This document shows, in pieces, positions 6,358 to 10,341 of a stretch of DNA of 10,341 nucleotides. Source of the DNA: Micropepsaceae bacterium (lineage in GTDB: Bacteria; Pseudomonadota; Alphaproteobacteria; Micropepsales; Micropepsaceae); assembly GCA_025450355.1 (NCBI GenBank), contig JANWHR010000151.1, forward strand, positions 1 to 10,341, read 5' to 3'. How positions within the stretch are numbered: the stretch's first letter is position 1; every line of letters starts with the position of its first letter. The position numbers and the translations under genes are program-made. The notes below the pieces were generated by a model. That model did no database searches. It was not told the DNA's origin and worked only from the letters and a program-made list of their open reading frames with translations.

Positions 6358-8601
6358 TCAGACGAGGATGATTTCCAGATCCCCCGAGCTGGTGCTTTGC
6401 GCCGGCGCGGTCAATTGATTGAAGACCAGCGGCTGCTTTTTGGTTTTGTCGATGGCGGAGAAATGGGCCAGAGAGCGGGCCGCAACTCCGAACGGCGATC
6501 CTCCGTTGCCGGTCCGCGTGCTGCCGAGGTTCAGGTTGCCGACCACAGTTGCGCCAATGTTGGAATCGGTGAATCCGATCACTTTTCCGACGGGGTGAAG
6601 CGTGACGGCTCCAATCGACGCCGGTGTCACAAAATTGGACGCGGACAAATCTACCACGGAGCCCGGCACCGTCTTCCCATTGGCCAGCGCGCCGATTCCG
6701 GCATAGATGTCGGTGCTCGCGAGGAACTGGCCAGAAATCGAGCCGATGTTTCCCGCCGCGTTGATCAGCGATGCGACGATTCCGCGTCGCGCCGAGAGAT
6801 TTGCCAGGTCTGTGCTCGTTCCCTGAAGGGTGAACTTCGCGGCATTCATGGTGCCGTGAACGGTGATCGATTGAATCGACGGCGCGGTGATGCTGCCGCC
6901 CAGGTTCCCCCGCACGAAGATCGATTGCAGCGGGGCGGCAAATGTCGCGTTGAAATCGCTCTCGATGGCCCCGACGTGCAGCGAGTGAATGTTGGCCGTA
7001 CCGGCGGCGTTCCAGGTGCCGCCGATCGTTCCCAGCGCGCGGAAAAATCCCAGCGCTTTTCCGCCGGGCGCGCCGACACCGGTCAGTTGGACTCCGGGTG
7101 TGAAGCTGCCGCGCGACACCAGCCTCTTTACATACGGTGCCTGGAAACTCTCGCTGACGTTATCCGCATTTCCCCACCCGAAGGAGAAGACCTCTTTGAC
7201 CGGCGCGGCAGAGGAAACATTCTCATCCGACCAGACAATGTTACGGAGGTCCAGCAAATGGCCGGAGGGCGATGCGCCGACGGTGATTGTGCCCCCGTGT
7301 GCGTAATCTAACAGAAGTCTATTGACGCCGCCCGGCGCGGTCATGTCGCCGATGAGCTGCGCGTTGTGCATGCGGACGATGTTGAATCCTCCGTCGCTGG
7401 TGATGTCGCCGATTTGCGTCACGCCCTTGCGATTGAGCTGACCGCGCACATTCAGCGAACTTGCGGCAGTGGTGCCGGTGGCATCCAGGCCCATCATGAC
7501 GATGTTCTTGCCGGCCACGTGCATGCCACCCCCTTTGCGGAGCACGACGTTGTCGCCGGAGAAATGAACGGTTGCCGATCCCGGGCCGCCCAGGTTGATG
7601 ACGCCGCGGAGGCCATTGGGTTGCCGGAAGCTCACGGTGTGAGGCTGACCGCCACCGATCGGAACATCGAGAGCGCGCGAGGCGGCAGGCTTGATCTCCA
7701 CGCGAAACGTGTCGGCGGTGACGGTGCCAGACAGGTCCAATGCGGTGACAGTGACGTAGGCGATGCCGGATTTTCCCGCCGTCGGGGTCAACGTGAGCGT
7801 GTCGCCGCTCAGCGAGGCCGTAACCAGCCCGCTGCTGTCGGCGGTCGCCTTGAGCGTTACCGGCGGCAGCACCGACACGGCCGAAACGTTCACGAGGTTA
7901 TTTGCAGTCGGCGCAGTGCCGGAAGTCACCGGCAGCTCGGAATCCAATGCCGGATTCAATGAGGTCCCATCGACCGTCGTCAGTTTTGCGATTCGATCGA
8001 CGACGTTCATTCCGGCAACGACGTCGCCGAAGACGGTATTTGTTCCGTCCAGCGATTGATTGTCCGAGTCGTTGATGAACCATTGGTTGGTGGCGCTGTT
8101 TGGGTCGGATCCGACCGTCGCCATCGCGATCGTGCCGCGCACGTTGGAACTGCCCGGCTCAAAGGAAAGGGGGCTGAGGCTGATAAGCGGCGTGCCGTCC
8201 GGCTGAAAGCCGCCTCCCTGAATAATCTTGAAGCTCGGCTGGTTGACCACGCGATGGATGATCGTGCCGTTATAGAGGCCGAACTCGGTATACGTGAGGA
8301 ATCGGCTGACCGCCTGCGGCGCGGTCTTGTCGAACAGTTCGAGGGTAATCGATCCGAGATTGGTTTGAATTTGTGCGATCGTGCCTGCGAACGTGGTGTC
8401 CGAAAAAGTGTTGGTGAGATCGATGGAAGAAGGCGTGTCCTGCTGAAGCACGGCGTTGGGAATCGGATTGACGATCGTGGCGGCCAGCAGCGTTCGTGGC
8501 TCGAGGCGGTCTACCGTGCATGCCGCGGCGCGCGCGACAGGACGCGAAAGCGAAATGGATCGACTTCTTTGCCGCCGCCGAAAAAGTGCGCAAATTGGCA
8601 C
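6358..8601 (-). CDS. Secreted LEPR-xLL protein with cyclophilin-type peptidyl-prolyl isomerase domain
   Basis: 747 residues. A basic N-terminus (RRRQRSRS) leads into VDRLEPRTLLA (30-40), the planctomycete LEPR-xLL export-associated motif. Residues about 73-205 are a cyclophilin domain with LGSITLELF, the catalytic arginine in IIHRVV (Arg117), the active-site Phe124, IIQGG (Gln128) and NQWFIN (172-177), then TVFGDVV. The tryptophan tied to cyclosporin binding is a serine (QSLDG), as often in bacteria. Residues about 240-305 look like an Ig/cadherin fold. From about 310 to the end runs repetitive beta-rich sequence with short glycine-rich turns, perhaps a beta-helix. There is no sortase or PEP-CTERM tail. 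The start is a GTG directly after an in-frame stop, with AAGGAGG 4 nt upstream. It probably speeds proline isomerisation outside the cell or at the surface. It is divergent from the tetrapyrrole genes. Confidence 0.9.
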   Translation of the reverse strand: MPICALFRRRQRSRSISLSRPVARAAACTVDRLEPRTLLAATIVNPIPNAVLQQDTPSSIDLTNTFSDTTFAGTIAQIQTNLGSITLELFDKTAPQAVSRFLTYTEFGLYNGTIIHRVVNQPSFKIIQGGGFQPDGTPLISLSPLSFEPGSSNVRGTIAMATVGSDPNSATNQWFINDSDNQSLDGTNTVFGDVVAGMNVVDRIAKLTTVDGTSLNPALDSELPVTSGTAPTANNLVNVSAVSVLPPVTLKATADSSGLVTASLSGDTLTLTPTAGKSGIAYVTVTALDLSGTVTADTFRVEIKPAASRALDVPIGGGQPHTVSFRQPNGLRGVINLGGPGSATVHFSGDNVVLRKGGGMHVAGKNIVMMGLDATGTTAASSLNVRGQLNRKGVTQIGDITSDGGFNIVRMHNAQLIGDMTAPGGVNRLLLDYAHGGTITVGASPSGHLLDLRNIVWSDENVSSAAPVKEVFSFGWGNADNVSESFQAPYVKRLVSRGSFTPGVQLTGVGAPGGKALGFFRALGTIGGTWNAAGTANIHSLHVGAIESDFNATFAAPLQSIFVRGNLGGSITAPSIQSITVHGTMNAAKFTLQGTSTDLANLSARRGIVASLINAAGNIGSISGQFLASTDIYAGIGALANGKTVPGSVVDLSASNFVTPASIGAVTLHPVGKVIGFTDSNIGATVVGNLNLGSTRTGNGGSPFGVAARSLAHFSAIDKTKKQPLVFNQLTAPAQSTSSGDLEIILV

Positions 8602-8605
8602 TCAG

Positions 8606-8612
8606 CCTCCTT
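8606..8612 (-). promoter_or_regulatory. Shine-Dalgarno of the cyclophilin surface protein
   Basis: AAGGAGG on the minus strand, 4 nt before a GTG at 8601. An in-frame TGA directly precedes the GTG, so this site fixes the start. Confidence 0.75.
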
Positions 8613-8741
8613 CGCTTGAATCCTCGCGCCGACATCATTCGATCGCGGCGCAATGACGAAGGTAATGGCGCATTCAATGCTTGTCTATGCCGAACTTACT
8701 GATTGGACCAAACCAACCCGCGGCAATACGATTGGTGTTTC

Positions 8742-9380
8742 GTGCCACACGCGTATCCTGTGTTGCTGGATGTGACCGATCGGCTGGTGGTGATCATCGG
8801 CGGGGGGGCGGTGGCGGCGCGGAAGGCGGCGGGGGTGATTTCCGCCGGAGCCCTGCGCGTGCGCTGCGTCGCGCCGCGCTTTTGTCCCGACTTGCCGCAA
8901 ACCGTCGAGCGCATTGAATCAGAATATTCCGCTCATCATCTCGACGGCGCGGGGCTCGTTTTCGCGGCCACGGATCAACCGACGGTCAACGCTGCCGTCG
9001 TTCGGGACTGCCGGGATCGTGACATATTGGTGTGCAGGGCGGACGGGGATGAATCGGAGCGCGGAGATTTCATCACGCCGGCAAAGTTTCAGGAGGGTTC
9101 GGTGATTGTCGCCGTCTCGGCAGGCGGAAGCCCTGCGCTCGCTGTGAAGCTGCGCGACCAGATCGCCAGATCGCTGGACCGTCGGGTCCTCAAGATGGCC
9201 GAGGCACTGCGGACGCTCCGGCCCCTGCTGCGCAGCAACGAATCCCTCACGACGGCCCGGCGAGCGCAGGCGCTTTGCGACCTGGCCCGCGAAGAAGCGG
9301 TGCAGACGCTCGATCGCGCCGGAATCGATGGCCTTCGCGCCTGGCTGCGGGAAAAGTATCCGGAAATTGGCAATGTCTGA
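8742..9380 (+). CDS. Precorrin-2 dehydrogenase / sirohydrochlorin ferrochelatase-like protein (Met8/SirC/CysG N-terminal family)
   Basis: About 212 residues. The family oxidises precorrin-2 to sirohydrochlorin with NAD+, and some members also insert iron to make siroheme. A Rossmann start YPVLLDVTDRLVVIIGGGAVAARK (5-28) carries the GGGxVAxRK nucleotide-binding motif. FAATDQPTVNAAV (74-86) holds the aspartate (Asp78) at the catalytic position of CysG and Met8p. FITPAKF and VAVSAGGSPALAVKLRDQI (110-142) complete the family pattern. The CysG phosphoserine position appears to be replaced here (GDF instead of SF). No methyltransferase domain is attached. The GTG at 8742 places the start where homologues begin (MPHAYPVLLD); a TTG at 8703 directly after an in-frame TGA is the longer alternative, and neither has a clear ribosome site. 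It overlaps the following membrane protein gene by 8 bp, and both precede hemA, so it belongs to a tetrapyrrole operon. Confidence 0.88.
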   Translation: MPHAYPVLLDVTDRLVVIIGGGAVAARKAAGVISAGALRVRCVAPRFCPDLPQTVERIESEYSAHHLDGAGLVFAATDQPTVNAAVVRDCRDRDILVCRADGDESERGDFITPAKFQEGSVIVAVSAGGSPALAVKLRDQIARSLDRRVLKMAEALRTLRPLLRSNESLTTARRAQALCDLAREEAVQTLDRAGIDGLRAWLREKYPEIGNV

Positions 9381-10203
9381 CGTGCCTACGACAGGACAGA
9401 TCGGTTTGCTGGCCGCCGGCATCGGCGTCTTCGCCGCCGGAGAAATTGCCGCCCTGGCGCGCTTCTGGACAGATCAACCGCGCGTCCGCATCACTGCCAA
9501 AATCTGCCTGTACACCGGAACACTGATCGGCGTCGCGGTGATCGTCTGGCATTCGATCGTGCGGCAAAGCTGGCTCCCGCTCGATGACAACTTCGACGCC
9601 TTGATCTGGCTGGCCCTGTTTCTTGCGCTATTGGTGGGATATATGCAGCGCGCCCACCCGCTGCGCGGGCTTGACGTCTTCATTATTCCGATCGTCATTC
9701 TGTTGCTGATTCTTGCTGCCATTTTCGGGCGGACCAAGCCCCACGCTTATCTGGAAAGCACCTGGTCACTCACGCACCTGGTCGGGGCCTACGGCGGCGT
9801 CGTCGCCTTTTCCATCGCCGCCGCCGGTGGCGTCATGTACCTCCTCAAAAACCGCCAGTTGCGAAACAAAAAGCTCATGCCCGGCCCCGGCTTCGGCAGC
9901 CTGGAGCGGCTCGAGCACCTGACCTTCGTCTCCGTTTCGCTGGGATTCGCGCTGCTGACGATCGGCCTCGTGACCGGATTGGTGCGCGCGCTCGATTCGC
10001 ACGGCCACAACAGCCTCGGCCCCGACTGGTATCGCAATCCGAAAGTGGTGCTGGCGTTCGTCGCGTGGATCGTCTACGCGCTGGTGCTCCACTCGCCGAT
10101 CAACCCCAGCTTCCGAGGCCGCCGCGCCGCAATGCTCAGCGTGATTGGGTTTGTGCTGATGATCGGAACGGTCGTCGCCGTGCAGTTTATGCCGGCACGA
10201 TAG
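9373..10203 (+). CDS. HemX/CcsA-like cytochrome c assembly membrane protein
   Basis: 276 residues with about eight membrane segments (roughly 8-27, 43-61, 75-91, 102-118, 134-158, 185-203, 225-240, 251-271), the usual size and topology of the HemX/CcsA family. Conserved family features include the WSLTHLVGAYGG segment (131-142) with His135, and PKVVLAFVAWIVYALVLH (223-240) with His240. The tryptophan-rich haem-handling motif of true CcsA (WxWDPKE type) is reduced to GPDWYRNPK. HemX relatives stand next to hemA and influence glutamyl-tRNA reductase levels, whereas CcsA relatives move haem for cytochrome c maturation. The position between a precorrin-2 dehydrogenase and hemA favours the HemX role. 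The ATG at 9373 overlaps the upstream stop by 8 bp and gives a normal N-terminus just before the first membrane segment; a longer reading from 9328 would add a charged, non-conserved 15-residue leader. Confidence 0.85.
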   Translation: MSDVPTTGQIGLLAAGIGVFAAGEIAALARFWTDQPRVRITAKICLYTGTLIGVAVIVWHSIVRQSWLPLDDNFDALIWLALFLALLVGYMQRAHPLRGLDVFIIPIVILLLILAAIFGRTKPHAYLESTWSLTHLVGAYGGVVAFSIAAAGGVMYLLKNRQLRNKKLMPGPGFGSLERLEHLTFVSVSLGFALLTIGLVTGLVRALDSHGHNSLGPDWYRNPKVVLAFVAWIVYALVLHSPINPSFRGRRAAMLSVIGFVLMIGTVVAVQFMPAR

Positions 10204-10212
10204 GGTGTTACC

Positions 10213-10306
10213 CGTGGCACGGGTTTTCTACCCGTGCGTGCCGTCTCGAATTTGCAGGGTTCCTTAGTTTGAGAATGTTCCGCACGGGTTGAAAACCCGT
10301 GCCACG
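10213..10306. repeat. REPIN-like element 2: two facing hairpins with 15-bp terminal inverted repeats
   Basis: The ends CGTGGCACGGGTTTT (10213-10227) and its exact complement (10292-10306) are identical to those of the element at 6226-6325. The left end forms an 8-bp stem (10217-10224 with 10230-10237) with a 5-nt loop. The right end forms a 9-bp stem (10282-10290 with 10294-10302) with a GAA loop. The central 50-60 bp show no evident similarity to the other copy. It fills almost the whole gap between the HemX/CcsA-like gene and hemA and ends two bases before the hemA ATG. Confidence 0.82.
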
Positions 10307-10308
10307 AT

Positions 10309-10341
10309 ATGCAGCGTCTCTTGCTCCTGGGACTGAATCAC
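10309..10341 (+). CDS. hemA: Glutamyl-tRNA reductase, first 11 codons only (cut by window edge)
   Basis: The ATG at 10309 opens MQRLLLLGLNH, which matches the highly conserved N-terminus of glutamyl-tRNA reductase (LxxLGLNHxTAP). This enzyme reduces glutamyl-tRNA to glutamate-1-semialdehyde, the first committed step of the C5 route to haem and other tetrapyrroles. An in-frame TGA at 10270-10272 and the absence of another start codon in between make this the only start. A hemA directly after a HemX-like gene and a precorrin-2 dehydrogenase is a known arrangement, which strengthens a call resting on 11 residues. There is no Shine-Dalgarno: the upstream bases belong to the right hairpin of the REPIN-like element. 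Confidence 0.75.
   Translation, partial: MQRLLLLGLNH

Noticed and set aside
6397..7311. Plus-strand open frame of 304 codons
   Set aside because: It lies wholly antisense to the surface protein gene, has an arginine-rich composition typical of GC-rich shadow frames, and shows no motif.
8602..8702. Divergent promoters between the surface protein and tetrapyrrole genes
   Set aside because: A promoter region must lie here, but no -35/-10 pair good enough to report was found on either strand.
8681..8917. Plus-strand open frame starting MSMPNLLIG
   Set aside because: Its later codons are the out-of-frame shadow of the precorrin-2 dehydrogenase-like gene, and its product is low-complexity glycine and alanine.

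Overview
The window most likely comes from a high-GC Planctomycetota chromosome, possibly class Phycisphaerae. The best clue is the LEPRTLLA motif near the N-terminus of a long surface-type protein, a hallmark of secreted planctomycete proteins. Supporting clues are a small YtrA-type GntR regulator in front of an ABC exporter, an ECF sigma factor, and paired hairpin repeats between genes. The class assignment is inference.

Left part, minus strand (about 6150 down to 1): a probable promoter and operator lead into a compact cluster. Its order is a YtrA/GntR repressor, an ABC ATPase (8-bp overlap), membrane permease A (4-bp ATGA overlap), a strong hairpin at the permease A stop, the paralogous permease B with its own Shine-Dalgarno, and then, 122 bp further on, an ECF sigma factor that runs off the left edge. 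The two permeases are tandem duplicates. Each has about seven N-terminal membrane segments, a roughly 330-residue beta-rich domain predicted to lie outside the membrane, two more membrane segments, and a C-terminal CxxC-x10-CxxC zinc ribbon followed by a conserved DGREIFEP tail. This looks like a self-regulated exporter of unknown substrate and is the best candidate here for an undescribed system.

Middle, minus strand (8601-6358): a 747-residue secreted protein combining an LEPR-xLL N-terminus, a cyclophilin-type peptidyl-prolyl isomerase domain, an Ig/cadherin-like segment and a long repetitive beta region.

Right part, plus strand (8742-10341): an early tetrapyrrole cluster. A precorrin-2 dehydrogenase-like protein overlaps by 8 bp an eight-segment HemX/CcsA-like membrane protein. 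The first 11 codons of hemA (glutamyl-tRNA reductase) follow at the right edge.

Two REPIN-like elements (6226-6325 and 10213-10306) share the same 15-bp terminal inverted repeats, and each is made of two facing hairpins. One lies between gntR and the surface protein; the other ends two bases before the hemA start codon. No tRNA, rRNA, CRISPR array or transposase gene was seen. No gene-free stretch exceeds 300 bases; the largest, 6117-6357, holds the gntR promoter/operator and the first REPIN-like element.
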